DNA from: Acanthaster planci
Taxonomy: Eukaryota; Echinodermata; Asteroidea; Valvatida; Acanthasteridae
Reading direction: 5' to 3'
Length of the DNA: 64,000 nucleotides
NCBI RefSeq assembly: GCF_001949145.1
Contig: NW_019091374.1
Coordinates: 938,811 to 1,002,810 of the forward strand
Shown piece after piece: positions 44,201-53,100 of this stretch. The translations under genes and the position numbers were made by a program. The notes beneath the pieces are model-generated. The model worked only from the letters and a program-made list of their open reading frames with translations. It had not been told where the DNA came from and made no database searches. Position 1 is the first letter of the stretch. Each line of letters starts with the position of its first letter.

Positions 44201-47200
44201 TGATTTTGGAAAGGTCAGTAGTTCCTCGAAAGGTAGAAATCTTAACAATGCTCACCAGTTAAAATTTGGAATCCAGCCCTTGGAAGTAGGACAGACATCC
44301 TGTTTTCATAATCATACGCCCGAGAGAGTAATAATCATCGAAATTTTGTCAAACGGGTAGTATTTGAGACCACGGTAACGACTGAAAAACTGAAAGGCAG
44401 GTAATGAACCAAAAGCAAGTTTGGACTGGAATTTCGGACAGAGTGTTTTCCTTGTGCACGTTACTTGCGAACGTTCCACCTGCACATGTGATACAATCCA
44501 GGTCCAATTTCCCTTCTTAAAAAAGGCAAACTTTATTCACTTTTGAAATGGACGAATTATAAACATCCGCCGAAGAACTGTCCTGCCTTGCCACGTTACA
44601 AAGAACATGCATGGTGCCAATCAAAATTTCAAATCAAACAAACGGCGAAGATTATGTTTTCTTAATTTACACTTTTGACACAATGTCGGTAATAAACAAA
44701 ATGAAAATTACATGAAATACATAAATATGTGTAAATACAGTTTTGATTTCAATGTTTATGCTGCTTCTCTTATAAATTCCAATGGGCAAGACAGTAAAGT
44801 AAACCATTCAGCAATGATTCAGTTTAGATCTATATGTACACACGGTAATTCAGCACAATATTTTGCGAACGTATTTCTTTCGTTTTTTTCGTCATAAGCT
44901 ATTGTGATACTTGTTTTGATTGCAGGGAAAAGTGTATGTTTAATTTGGAGCAATTTGATTCCCTAAGTCATGCGTCAATTATATAGTAATATGCCAAAAG
45001 GCACTGGGCGGGGGGGGCGATTACGTCATGAACAATGTTACGGGGATTCGTGATTCAATATTATTAACTGCACGAACAAAGCCCGTCTGCACAAAAAACC
45101 CACCGACCACGACTAATCTGTGGTAATGCAATCATTTGCATAATGGCAGGATTATAGCCTGTCAGCCGGACGATAATATTCGCCAACAGAAAATCGTGAG
45201 CATGACGGACAATGCATGTGGGATATCTAGTTTACTCCTACAGAAATTCCCAGCAAACATACGTACCACGCTGATGTATGCTTTACATCTGATTACCTCC
45301 ACAGACGATCAACCATCAATGGCAACACATCTGTCGCATACATTATGTTAATTACTTCATATTCCCCGCCTCGAAAAAAACCGCTTCGGCTAGATAGTAT
45401 AAAATGTACTTCATTTTAATTATATTCCATTCAAACCATATACAATGGCCAGACAGGCTTGGAATGTTGCATGGGATGAGTAGCTATGAATGCACGTCGT
45501 GTGCCACGACTGCCTTATGCTAATGCATCAAACCACAGACCTCAAACCCGTACAATTTATGCGCGCTCTCGTAAACAGAGCGCATATTTAAAAGTCAAAT
45601 CATTGGGGGGCCAGCTTATAATTAGATTGAGTATGTTAATTGTGGGTGCACACAAGGTTCAATCTCAGTGGGACGGTGGTTGGGGGTTTCTTCACGCACC
45701 AAAAGTGCTGCACCGGCGCTGAAATGCCACGCAAATGTACTGACCCCGTGCAGGTTAGTAGTGCGACTCCAAGGTAGTAATTTTTTCATCAAACGCGAGC
45801 GCTGTAGGGCAAGGCAGCAGCACGCATAATAATGCATGCAGTGCATCGACTTCAAGGGTGACTCAGTGACCATGCTATGACTGAATTAATGTAGATGAAA
45901 AATCAATCACACAGGAGACCCTTGCATAATTTCTGATGTGTGTTCCACCTCCTCACCAAGAGCTAATGACTAATTTGCAATACTAATTAAAAATTAGTAA
46001 TTGATCGCGTCGGGTTTTCAGCTGGTCGGGACACCGTGGGGATTAAAAGCTTGGGTCATTTTCCAGGCATTTCATTTTCCATCTATTTTTCATTTACGGA
46101 AGTATGTGGGAGATATTTCTTGCCGGGAGGTGTGAAAAGGTCAAAGGGGCATTCATTAGCTTTTTATTGGGGAACCCGGCAGGGGAACTCTTTCGTGATC
46201 TGAAGCTCCGTGTACAATCCAAATACATCATGATATTATTTACAATGGATAGGATCTCCCAAATAAAAAAGCTACAAAACTGTAAACAAAGCTTAATATT
46301 TATGAAGTGATTGAATAACTTACTATTTTGAAACCTCATCTTTATGACCTTTATGACTGTATTTTTAAAAAATGTGTTTGTACCTTTATGGGTGTTTACA
46401 AATGTGAACCTCGCCGGTTATTAAAAAAATATTGCTTATATAGAAATGAGTCTTTGTCTGACTGAACATAAATGCCATTGGGAAGCTTTCCTATTATGCT
46501 TTGAGGTTGAACAATGACGTACATCCAGATAATTATGTAGAAAAAAAATATAAATTGACAAAGCAAGTACATATGCCATATTTAGATGTAGTCTCCGTTT
46601 ACAATACCAAATTAAAAATGAACAGGGATGTAGAGACAATAAATTCAGAAAAGCCTAAATTTTCGACAGGTTGTTTTGTTATAAAGGAGCACTTCCACAA
46701 AATGAGATCAAATATTCACAAGATAGCTGCAGTTGCGGGTACTTTCCGTGTTCGACAAAAACATCATAAATATTCAACTTCAGTCTATCGGCTGTAATAT
46801 CCAGTACGCAAAAGTATCGCTTCACCATAAATGAACTTTGCTGCGTTCACGGCAAGGCTTTCAGTTCTGTCACAAAATCATACTCAGCTATGTGACCGAG
46901 TATGGACACAAAAATGAACACATGTAGTTCGCTGCGGCAGATTCAAGGTTAGCCGAAGTGGGGGGGGGAGCAGACGTCTGTTATTATTTACGTACATGAA
47001 CACGTACAGTGTCAAGAACAGGTATCAAGTGGGTGTGATTTCTAGGTAGATACATTTATTACACAGGACATGTCAGATGACAAGGCGGACCACATGTGCA
47101 GAAATGTGTCATGTGAATCATGATCTGTCCAAGTGTTCAATTTGAGTCATGCTGAAGCAGACAATGGGGTGAAATGAACTATTTTGTCTGGGACGTATCC

Positions 47201-50002
47201 ATGAATGGGCCCGGCTTGATGAAAAAATGTTGTGAAGAATGCGGTGGCCATTGTTTCATAATCAACGAGGTCATATATATTTTCATATTTTAATATTTTG
47301 CTTATTTGAATCAGTGTGTGAAATACATTTAATTCATCATAATATTTATGTTATTGATTTTTGACAAGCAGCATACACCTTGTAGGCCCTATGTTGTTGT
47401 TTTTTTTCTGGAAGGAGGTACTACAGTCATTCTTTGCACAAGCTTTGCTGCTGCACGGATTAATATGTTCGACTTTTTACTCGTTAACAGCTTTCTGAGG
47501 GGACCTATGAACTAGGAACACGTGTTTAGAGGAAGTGCTCGACTCCCAACAGAAGATTAAAATGTTTTCAAGAAAACAACAACCAAAAAACATCATTCCC
47601 TGGGACAAATTGAAGACGCAGTAAACTTTTCTTACCTCGATACGCGTTTTTTCCAACTCTCTCTTCATCTCCTTGCGGGTATTTTCCGAGTCCACGAGCT
47701 TCCTCCTCAATATCTGGCACTCGTCCTCCGTCTTGGCCCGCTTCTCCTCGATCATCTCCAGTTCTTGGTGTAGCCTTATAGACACATCCTTGGCCGTTCT
47801 CAGCTCCTGCTGTAGCTCGGCAACCTCACCAAGCCGAGCATCCTCGGCTGGGGAGGAGTCCCCAGAACTCCGAGAGGAGTTGGCCGAGGGGGCGGGGATA
47901 CCAACCGGGGTGGTCCTCAGGCGGTCCTCCCACTGAGTGCGCTCCTGTTCATACTCCTCGACCTTCCTTTCGGCTTTCCGAAGGCGGAACTGGAGGATGC
48001 GGCAGTCTCGTACAGCTCGGTCGAGCTCCATCTTCATTTCTCGGTATTCCTCAATTTCCCCTCCCTCCCGGAACTTATCCGTTGACTCCTCAACTTCCAG
48101 GCGCATCTCGGTCAGCTCCTCCTGGAGTTTGGCGTTCTGCTCTGAGAGATCTTGGGCAAGTTGTTCCACAGCACTAAGACGGGACTGGAGTTGGAGGACT
48201 ATCCTTTCCCCTTCGTGGTCATCATCGCTCTCCACGAGGGTCTCTATTATCTGCGGCACGTTCACATTGGCGGCCGCCATATTGGATCCCGTGTCAGCAT
48301 CACCTGTGCGGTGTTTATCATTTGTTCCGTGCTCCTTCGATTTCTGCTCCATGGTATCTTTTACAGTTGCAGTGTTCTCCGCGGGGGAGGATGACGATGT
48401 TAAAGATGACGCTCTCCTGATCACTTCATTGGCTGTGCCTTCCCCGGATGGGATGCTACGCTCTTCACCACGTCGCGGCTTTGGCGGTGCTGCTTTGTCC
48501 TCATTAACGCCGATAACCTCCTTATTCTTCGTCTTCTCCGTTCCTTTGCTCCCTTGTGTCCGTCTACCTATCTCATCCTCCTCCTCTTCGTCTTCATCCA
48601 TCTCGATGAGGGGTGAGGGCACCCGTTGGTGCTGATGATACATTCTATCGACGGCAGGTGGGATGTAAACAGGGAGGGCACACAGTCGCACCTCCTCAGC
48701 GAATGATCGTTCTACGAGTGTCCGTTCAACGTCTCCCTGCTCTATTGTGACCTCTTCTTTGATATCGTCTCCCTCTCGCACGCTCGCATCCGTCGTAATT
48801 AACCTGCGCTTCGCGCAGGCGCTCCGTGTCGCCGACCTGCATGCATTACTCTCGCTGCTTGCATTATTATTATTATTTACCGCCTCCGTTCGTGCTGATG
48901 GCGCACGGTCGGATAACGGCGCCACTGACGATGAAGTGCCCCGCAAAAAGTTTAAACTCTCCAAGCTACGCGATCGCTGCAGCGGCTCGCTATCGCTTGC
49001 AGAACGTTTCCGTCTCTCCGAATCCACGGTCGTGGGGATGGATTCTGTAGACTTGGCCAGCCGTGTGTTTAAATTCGCAACTCGCAAGTCGAGTGTACGA
49101 CAGCTGGATGCGGAGCTGGAATTGTTTGCGTTCAGCTGCTCGCTAGCAGGAAACACGTCCCCTGACAGTTCGGCTCCCAGTAGGGAGGATAAGTCATCGT
49201 ATGTTTCATACATTGACGAGTCCAGGCATTGCACGTTGGGCTGGAACATGGCCGTCAAGTCTTGCTCATGCTGGGCCCTAAGGTGAAGGTGGACCAAACT
49301 ATCCTCGTCTCTGTCAGAGTCAACATAATCTTCGTACTCATCTTCCTCGTCTAATATTCCATTCTGCCGAGGATGATACACATAATCCGCCTGGTTATTA
49401 GGGCGGGAATTGTGCCTCCTAGAACTACTGGTCTCCATCGTGTTAGTAGCTATCAAGCCGTACAGTTCTAGTATGTCTGCGTCCTGTTTACCTCCAATCA
49501 GTGAAGACAAATGAGATGACGAGACATTGACATAACCCGATTCCGCATGGCTGATACCAGACACAGCGGACGGTATCGTCTGATGATGCCCGATACTATC
49601 GTCTGACGGCAAGTCTCCTCCTGGCGATGCTCCCTCACGCTGGCCTCCGTTCCTCGCGTTCCAATCATGCCTCGCCGTGATTTGCCGAGGATGATCCCCA
49701 GTACCACCGCCGTCACTGATACCACAACTCCTAGCACAGCCGCTGATAGTGCTGTTACTCGTGCTACGCGTATCATCAGCAGAGCCTGTACTGCTGAGTT
49801 TGTCCCGAGGTAACTGCCAAGTACAGAGATGGCTCCCACGGCTGGCAATCCTTCCTACGTTGTCCCCTGCACAATCAAGCAGTCTAACTTCCTTGTCGCA
49901 TGCACTGAAGTCGGCCACGTCTCTCGTATTTATATCCGGGTCCAGGAAAGGGGGCGTTGTGTGACGGAGAGGGGGCCACTCATTCGACAAAACTCTGCTC
50001 AT
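147..50002 (-). CDS. MTCL1-like: MTCL/SOGA family microtubule cross-linking factor (six exons, 3' end outside window)
   Basis: Six phase-compatible exons give about 1,301 residues. The N-terminal ~590 residues are low-complexity and probably disordered (Ser-rich, acidic runs). From about residue 597 the protein is almost continuous coiled coil. Blocks such as DRAVRDCRILQFRLRKAE and TAKDVSIRLHQELE, then repeated units of the type LQLLEEEANAVRKNL and LQLMLVEQEATVMRRKM, are what I recognise as the SOGA/MTCL signature. Vertebrate members are cytoplasmic coiled-coil proteins that crosslink and stabilise non-centrosomal or Golgi-linked microtubules. That role is inferred here from family membership, and I cannot assign orthology to MTCL1, 2 or 3; an invertebrate may have one ancestral gene. 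Junctions use GT-AG. Intron 1 is 37.8 kb, the other introns 0.7-3.2 kb. The C-terminal part, which in vertebrates includes further coils and a microtubule-binding tail, lies left of base 1. Confidence 0.87.
521..3721 (-). other. MTCL-like intron 5
   Basis: Holds the TTG microsatellite and a somewhat GC-rich patch with a TGACGTCA site at 1305-1312. No exon-like ORF; long frames here show no coding bias. Confidence 0.75.
2186..2260. repeat. (TTG)25 microsatellite
   Basis: An uninterrupted 75 nt TTG/CAA run in the intron between MTCL-like exons 5 and 6. It produces artefactual poly-Val and poly-Cys frames. Confidence 0.97.
3722..4381 (-). CDS. MTCL1-like: MTCL-like exon 5 (219 codons plus split ends)
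   Basis: Acceptor GTCTTTCTACAG; the first two bases complete a Gly codon from exon 4. Donor CTA G|GTGTGT. The exon alternates helical blocks: LQRQLEDVLRENEALRVKLE, then VIASLKRRLVEAEFENRSLQ, then LRSQIALLKTEADSMRRKIV, then an Ala/Glu-rich helix EELTERLEEAAERALTEKV. A polar break rich in Ser/Thr (QESTSSTTSEDNE) separates it from a last short helix. Each block repeats the theme of a coiled coil followed by an Arg/Lys-Arg-Lys step seen in exons 3 and 4, which suggests internal duplication of one helical unit. Confidence 0.88.
4382..7065 (-). other. MTCL-like intron 4
   Basis: A 137-codon minus frame at 4759-5172 lies in a slightly GC-rich stretch but shows no recognisable domain, so I leave it as intron. 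Nothing else supported. Confidence 0.7.
7066..7292 (-). CDS. MTCL1-like: MTCL-like exon 4 (75 codons plus split ends)
   Basis: Acceptor GCTTTTTTTTCAG is strong. The first base completes the Arg codon begun in exon 3, and the exon ends TCA G|GTATGA, phase 1. A short polar linker (DEPKKPENGRGAS) precedes the most family-typical block of the downstream part, KEAELRLQLMLVEQEATVMR followed by RKMRELEMANEELE. An internal Met codon at 7283-7285 could be mistaken for a start; the split-codon continuity from exon 3 argues against that. Confidence 0.88.
7970..8175 (-). CDS. MTCL1-like: MTCL-like exon 3 (68 codons plus 2 nt)
   Basis: Acceptor CCCAACGCAG, then ATC GAG GTC CTG; donor GAG AG|GTAAAT. Enters at phase 0 and leaves two bases of a split Arg codon. 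It opens with a Ser/Asp patch (STSSDSDSDIDV), a possible phosphorylated acidic hinge, then returns to coiled coil with LQHQLQLLEEEANAVRKNLA, which I recognise as one of the repeated SOGA/MTCL helical units. Leucine spacing and alternating Glu/Arg indicate a parallel coiled coil. Confidence 0.86.
8738..9015 (+). repeat. Dispersed ~270 bp repeat family, copy A
   Basis: Shares ordered blocks with copies B (13910) and C (35407): AGAAATGTTTT, GGGTTCACAATTT, CAGCAACAGTGCCCTCA, TTTAAAAGTG, TTGAAGAA and a terminal CTACCCTTTAA. Lies between MTCL-like exons 2 and 3. Confidence 0.75.
9733..9801 (-). CDS. MTCL1-like: MTCL-like exon 2 (23 codons)
   Basis: On the minus strand a pyrimidine-rich acceptor (GACTTCCTCCAG) precedes GTC GAT GTC ATT CGG, and the exon closes ACC AAG|GTTTGA. 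It is phase 0 at both ends and reads VDVIRRKLKQSQDEESSKKL..., continuing the heptad-rich helix of exon 1 (ELEKTRIE). The donor is weak (GTTTGA) but the exon keeps the frame between exons 1 and 3. This is the smallest exon and the one most likely to be skipped: its loss would remove 23 residues without a frameshift. Confidence 0.78.
9802..15177 (-). other. MTCL-like intron 1, distal part
   Basis: AT-rich, no supported exon. Contains repeat copy B and a TGACGTCA site at 11397-11404. Confidence 0.7.
13910..14187 (+). repeat. Dispersed ~270 bp repeat family, copy B
   Basis: Same block order as copy A and the same orientation, ending GTGCTACCCTTTAA. Differences are scattered point changes, so neither copy looks recent. 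Confidence 0.75.
15178..15667. repeat. Long palindromic (foldback) element, ~490 bp
   Basis: Left arm 15178-15401 and right arm 15435-15667 are reverse complements along nearly their whole length, with a 33 nt loop. Ends are TAAAGAGCA...TGCTCTTTA. Shared blocks include GGAAAACATGTTT, GAGCTCAACTATAACAAGCT and GAGGGGAACCCTC. The right arm carries an extra ~10 nt near GAATTC. No clear target-site duplication. Probably a foldback-type non-autonomous DNA transposon. Confidence 0.9.
16064..16124. other. Assembly gap (61 N)
   Basis: The gap is flanked by GCAAGATAT on the left and ATATCTTGC shortly to the right, so a hairpin may have caused the break. Confidence 0.98.
16795..17345 (+). mobile_element. 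Penelope-like retroelement, 3' fragment
   Basis: This stretch keeps the C-terminal endonuclease domain plus a Thr/Pro-rich tail and a 3' region that reads CTGGCCGAAACATCGAG, a phrase I associate with the ends of Penelope-like elements. No reverse transcriptase domain is present upstream, so the copy is 5'-truncated, as is common for non-LTR-type retrotransposition. It lies on the strand opposite to the host MTCL-like intron. Confidence 0.8.
16810..17160 (+). pseudogene. GIY-YIG endonuclease domain of a Penelope-like element (truncated)
   Basis: An open frame of about 117 codons reads VYIGETGRDLSTRLKEHIAH, then KSAIVKHSHAEDHIIDWKAG, then WHPRRIREAIKICRH, ending at TAG 17158-17160. VYIGET...R..EH is the Penelope version of the GIY-YIG catalytic motif. 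The following His-rich stretch and R-REA-I step are the usual continuation. The domain nicks target DNA for element insertion. The frame is unbroken, so the insertion may be fairly young, but without a reverse transcriptase it cannot be autonomous. Confidence 0.83.
18951..19041 (+). repeat. Half copy of the TTAA foldback MITE
   Basis: Matches the right half of the element at 38556-38726 (CCAATGCGCGTTTGG, GTGATTGGCCAACGCG, GGAGGCGC, CGCCCGTA) but lacks the left half, so it cannot fold on itself. Confidence 0.75.
20432..20989. repeat. Inverted repeat, two ~135 bp arms with ~285 bp spacer
   Basis: Arm 20432-20570 is the reverse complement of 20855-20989 at high but imperfect identity: both contain GCTTTTACAAATGAAGAAGTTA on one strand and GGGTATxxxxAATTxTGAGCACAA further on. 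A 17-mer GGGTATGAACAATTTTG also occurs directly twice (20820 and 20959). Unrecognised family. Confidence 0.8.
21046..28490 (-). other. MTCL-like intron 1, middle part
   Basis: Unrecognised sequence. Opposed ORFs at 21286-21591 (-) and 21387-21710 (+) overlap and include a strong plus-strand donor motif GACAG|GTATGTAAGT, but no coding similarity is recognised. Confidence 0.6.
28491..28625 (+). repeat. Dispersed repeat pair, copy 1
   Basis: Shares ATTATCYGCTCCGAGC, AAAAGAGGGxGTGxTTT, GGTACxCACTCACC, GCACGTTT and CACGCTGAGTACG in order with 59338-59455. The adjoining ATTGATCTCCATTAT is the reverse complement of a block inside the other copy, so the full element is probably a foldback. Confidence 0.7.
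28626..35406 (-). other. MTCL-like intron 1, unrecognised stretch
   Basis: No exon-like signal. Two small hairpins: TTTGTGCTGA/TCAGCACAAA near 33037-33063 and GGACAGGTG/CACCTGTCC near 34572-34608, and a short (AT)8 run at 35262. Confidence 0.6.
35407..35671 (-). repeat. Dispersed ~270 bp repeat family, copy C
   Basis: Inverted relative to A and B. Read on the minus strand it begins AGTAAGCAAGCAACCCT, contains TTCACAATTTGAACA and GCAACAGCGCCCTCA, and ends TTGAAGAAGAGTACAAAGTG. It is immediately left of the MITE at 35777. Confidence 0.72.
35777..36016. mobile_element. 240 bp MITE with ~39 bp terminal inverted repeats
   Basis: Begins GGCCGTTTTCCAATACTC and ends with the exact reverse complement of those 18 bases; the inverted similarity continues through TCCGTCTCAGGC. 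Flanks are TAT on both sides (35774-35776 and 36017-36019), a 3-bp target duplication as seen with PIF/Harbinger-like elements. No coding capacity. Confidence 0.85.
36038..36206. repeat. Short direct repeats related to the copy A-C family
   Basis: CCTTGGATGATATCACAGTTTTG occurs twice, about 139 bp apart (near 36041 and 36180). The block TTTTGCTCATGAATATAGAAATACTC (near 36057) also occurs near 35207. These look like fragments of the neighbouring repeat family in a nested cluster. Confidence 0.65.
37582..37700 (-). mobile_element. 119 bp MITE, copy 1
   Basis: Terminal inverted repeats GGCTGCATCCGAA / TTCGGACACGGCC. Reverse complement of the copy at 55622-55740, and exactly the same length. Internal palindromic-looking blocks CTAGAGCTAGG and CGCGTAGACAATAGACCTAG are shared. 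Confidence 0.82.
38556..38726. mobile_element. 171 bp foldback MITE flanked by TTAA
   Basis: Both halves are inverted copies: TACGGGCG...GTTTGCAACACGTTGGCCAA against TTGGCCAACGCGTTGCAAAC...CGCCCGCA. TTAA stands at both ends (38552-38555, 38727-38730), the target duplication typical of piggyBac-type transposition. The centre holds GTCGACCCAATGCGCGTTTG and GGTCGAC. Confidence 0.85.
38731..47635 (-). other. MTCL-like intron 1, proximal part
   Basis: No exon recognised. Only the SINE-like copy at 43829 is repetitive. The segment at about 45120-46310 is dense in homeodomain and octamer-like words and is discussed as a candidate enhancer. Confidence 0.6.
43829..43950. repeat. Degenerate SINE-like repeat, copy 1
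   Basis: Shares GGxTGGAxAGAGGxAAGTxG, GGTxAAAxGCCTTGCC, AAGGCC and GGATTGxAAC in order with 61176-61290. The layout resembles widespread tRNA-derived SINEs carrying a GCCTTGCCxAAGG core. Confidence 0.6.
47636..50002 (-). CDS. MTCL1-like: MTCL-like exon 1 (initiator exon, 789 codons)
   Basis: ATG at 50000-50002 in AAAATGA context (A at -3), with two in-frame TAA codons about 20 nt upstream, so this start is favoured. The exon ends ATC GAG|GTAAGA at 47636, phase 0; the reading frame beyond the donor runs only 52 unrelated codons to a stop. Features by residue: acidic stretch at 217-235 (DEEDEYEDYVDSDRDED), Ser-rich RSRSLESLNFLRG at 343-355, an Asn run at 376-380, acidic EMDEDEEEEDE at 467-477, PPKPRR at 506-511, first coiled coil about 597-698, Ser/Pro linker 699-722, second coiled coil 722-789. 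A long first coding exon ending inside the coiled-coil region is consistent with the family layout. The exon is clearly richer in G+C than the flanking introns. A hydrophobic +1-frame ORF at 49498-49848 is a shadow. Confidence 0.9.
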
Positions 50003-50112
50003 TTTCCAGCAGTTCCAACTTTATTATGTCGCATGCTACAGGCAAACACCGTCGAGTAGCATCATCGTAACAACGTCCTCTGGGGCCAACATATCGAGCA
50101 AGGTCACCAGTG

Positions 50113-50119
50113 ATTTATA
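50113..50119 (-). promoter_or_regulatory. TATA-like box upstream of the MTCL-like ATG
   Basis: On the minus strand CCTTATAAATCAC lies 111 nt before the ATG, within a locally CpG-rich stretch (GGCGCAACGCC). A start site about 30 nt downstream would give a leader of about 80 nt. A possible acceptor (TTTGCCTGTAG) nearer the ATG means a spliced leader with a more distant promoter cannot be excluded. Confidence 0.3.
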
Positions 50120-53100
50120 AGGCGTTGCGCCGGCCAAGCTGTGTTTCCATTGCCACTTCACAGTGTGAAGCCATCATCGCACGCGGTCTTATGGAATGAC
50201 AACCTGGTTTGTATTATGCACGGCTCTGTTGGTGTTCAACACAACTTCTATTCAGGCTCCTGTGATTGGGGTAGCTGTTTGTACACACACACACAATCGG
50301 TGACTGTGAATAGGGATGCACTCCAGTGAACCCGCTCAACGGATTTGGATGGTGTTAGCGAACGTACATACGTGATTGAGAAGCACTAACCCCCCATGCC
50401 CGTGTGGCTGGAGTGCAGTAAACGTGAGCAGTGTACACCTGAACAACAAATTCTCAGTCTAACGCAGCGGTGTTCAAGAGTCCACTTGTTTACTGATGCA
50501 CAAAAGTACCAGCAAGATATTGTTATGTTGGGAAGCTTCTATCGTCCGCGCATCACGCCACAGTCTGTTGCTGAACGTGCACCGTGTCGGGTTTTATCAA
50601 CACACTTGTTGCGTGTCGTCTGTGCAACCCTCTCCGTGACGTGTTGTTCAGTGTAAGGGTCATCTGGTGTCGCAGGTTCTGGGTCGATTTCAGATGATTG
50701 GAGTGGCGAGAATGCATGCACCTGTACATGAACTTGTGGACTTACTCATTGGTTGCGTGGTTTGTTTTACACAAAAAAAATTGTTACAGATATGTCACTG
50801 CTCTGGTATTATTATTCATGGTATATCCACGTGATGGGCGTGCCGTCATGCCTGTGGCGCAGTCTAGTGAGTGCATGCACGATGGAGTGATGATTTTTTT
50901 TCACACACAGCGAAGTTTCACTGGTCATCTGAGTAGTACTTCCCCTCTACCGCGCCGCTGCGGTCACATTTCTCTTTTCCTTCCATCCTGATCACGGTTA
51001 CTTAATCAAATCAAAAGTACTGATGTCATAGCCTCTTCGTTTAGAGAAATAACCATCACAGACCCGATGATAAAAATTCTGTGGGCGACTTATTGACCGA
51101 AAAAAAATATGCTGGGTATAAAACCCCGCACTTCTATTGAACCATTCGCACGACCCACTCTGCAAAGCCCGCGATCAGAACGAAATCCAAGTTCGCTTTT
51201 TGATGATTTTTACGCAAGTAACTAGCCCGCTTGAAATGTACTCACGTGCAAGGAATGCGCAGTCACTTTTACGCGTGTCACGTCGAGCCGGCGGCAACAG
51301 TGACCTCCCTACTCTTTGCGTATGCGTGTTGCGTTTTCCATCCTTGAAGCCAACACGTTAATTGCTGCTTGTTCTGCATGACCATATGGTGCAAGTACTA
51401 AACGCGTTCATATGTTATAACCACGTGCAAGAGGCAAGTTTTTTGCCAGTTAAGGTGCATTTGGCGTGACTCAGTGTTTGTCCCGCATATTAATTGAAAA
51501 TTTATTGCGGCATCTCACTAGCCCATAATTTGAATATTTATTTTTGGTTGTTTACATTCTACTCGTAATTTAATTGATGTCGGCCATTTTGTTGCGACCA
51601 ATAAAGTTGCATACATGCAGCGAATTGACGATAAAGACAGAACCTATCCCAAACTGCCGGGAGCGACTGAAGGCTCCGAACACATTATTCAAACGGCCAA
51701 CGGTTTAGGTTTCCGAGATAAGCCCCGCTCTGGTCTGAAATGACGAGAGGCTTATTTCATTCGTCCAGGAATGGCAGACGGCAAATGACTCATCCGCGAC
51801 GATTGCCATCACATCACTAAGTTTTCACTTCACATCATTGGCGCCCCCCCCCCTCTCCCGAAATGCTGCGATGATTGAAGCTGGGCAATTGATAACTTGA
51901 AATAGACTATCGGAGAAAAAAAACGAAAAGGCAACCAAACTTGACGCGGGTGTGCATCATTTTCATGCATGTCAACCGAAATCTGAGGAACAGCGTTGCT
52001 TCAGTGAGTGGACACGGTATAAATTAGGATCCACTCGTTTTCTGTTTTCGTTTCTCAGTGTTGTAATTATCAGGGAGCGATGCTCATCAAAATTGGCGCT
52101 GTCGTCTGGTTATATACAGTGGTGAGCAAACTACGCTTACGGAAATACCGAGGACGACGGAGTTGTAGAGGGCGCCCTGTGATTTTGACAGGTGGCTGCA
52201 ATTATCCCCTCAATGTTAAAGAGGAAATTTAGGCCAGGGAGAGACAAATCCGAGTATTTTTGAAATATTATAATACTTAGTACTTTTATCTCCCTTCTAT
52301 TGTACCGGTTTTGCATTTGTGGTTATTTTCCACATCCTAATTTTGCATTTGTTGTCTTTTTTCCGTCCCGATTCTCATTCTATCAGCGTCCTGATTTTGT
52401 TCTCGAATTCGTCGGTGTTGTCAGTTTGGCCACTCTGCACTTTCTTTGCTATACATTAGTGTGTTAAATGAAAGGATTTCTAACATCATCATTTCGCCGT
52501 TTACTTTGTATGCAGCGCTTGAGTTTCTTTAGCACCGATCTTGCAGCTGACTGGGAAAACCTACATACCAAAAGACAACGCTGAGTAATCCTTAAAGTGA
52601 CTGCGTGCCACGCCGTTACTGAATGACTTTGTATGTACAATTTCCAACCAAGGTTTCCTTTGAGTGACACCGTTTGTGTCTTCTTGATCAACCATTAGCC
52701 CTCGAAACTCACTGTATACACCATCCACGACCGAATTCTAACAACAGAGAATGATGAAAGTAAAACAAGATTTCAAGACATTTATACCATGGGTTATTCC
52801 AGAAATAAGGGGTTCAATTTTTTCGTGTCCCTGTCACATATGATATATGATTTTTTAATTTCCAAGAGTGATGAATTATTAAAGCAAATTACCTGCCAAA
52901 CAAATACTAACAGTTTGAAATCAATTCCGGTGATATTTCCATGTCAAATAACAAAGGTTACATGTAACAGGGACTAAACAATGTCACACTTTTGGACCCC
53001 TAATTTCTGGAATTACCCACTTATTCTAAACAGAATTGGATCCTACAATACGAATGCATTTCTACTTCATTTACACAGCCTGGGCATTTAGGGTTGGAGT

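Noticed and set aside
47673-49286. Long plus-strand and alternate-frame ORFs (for example 47937-48635 and 48747-49286)
   Set aside because: They are antisense shadows of the GC-rich MTCL-like exon 1; Ser/Arg/Leu-rich content mirrors Glu/Lys-rich codons on the other strand.
49498-49848. Hydrophobic minus-strand ORF in another frame of exon 1
   Set aside because: It looks like a membrane segment, but it overlaps the MTCL-like frame, and Ala/Val runs arise from reading Asp/Ser/Arg codons out of frame.
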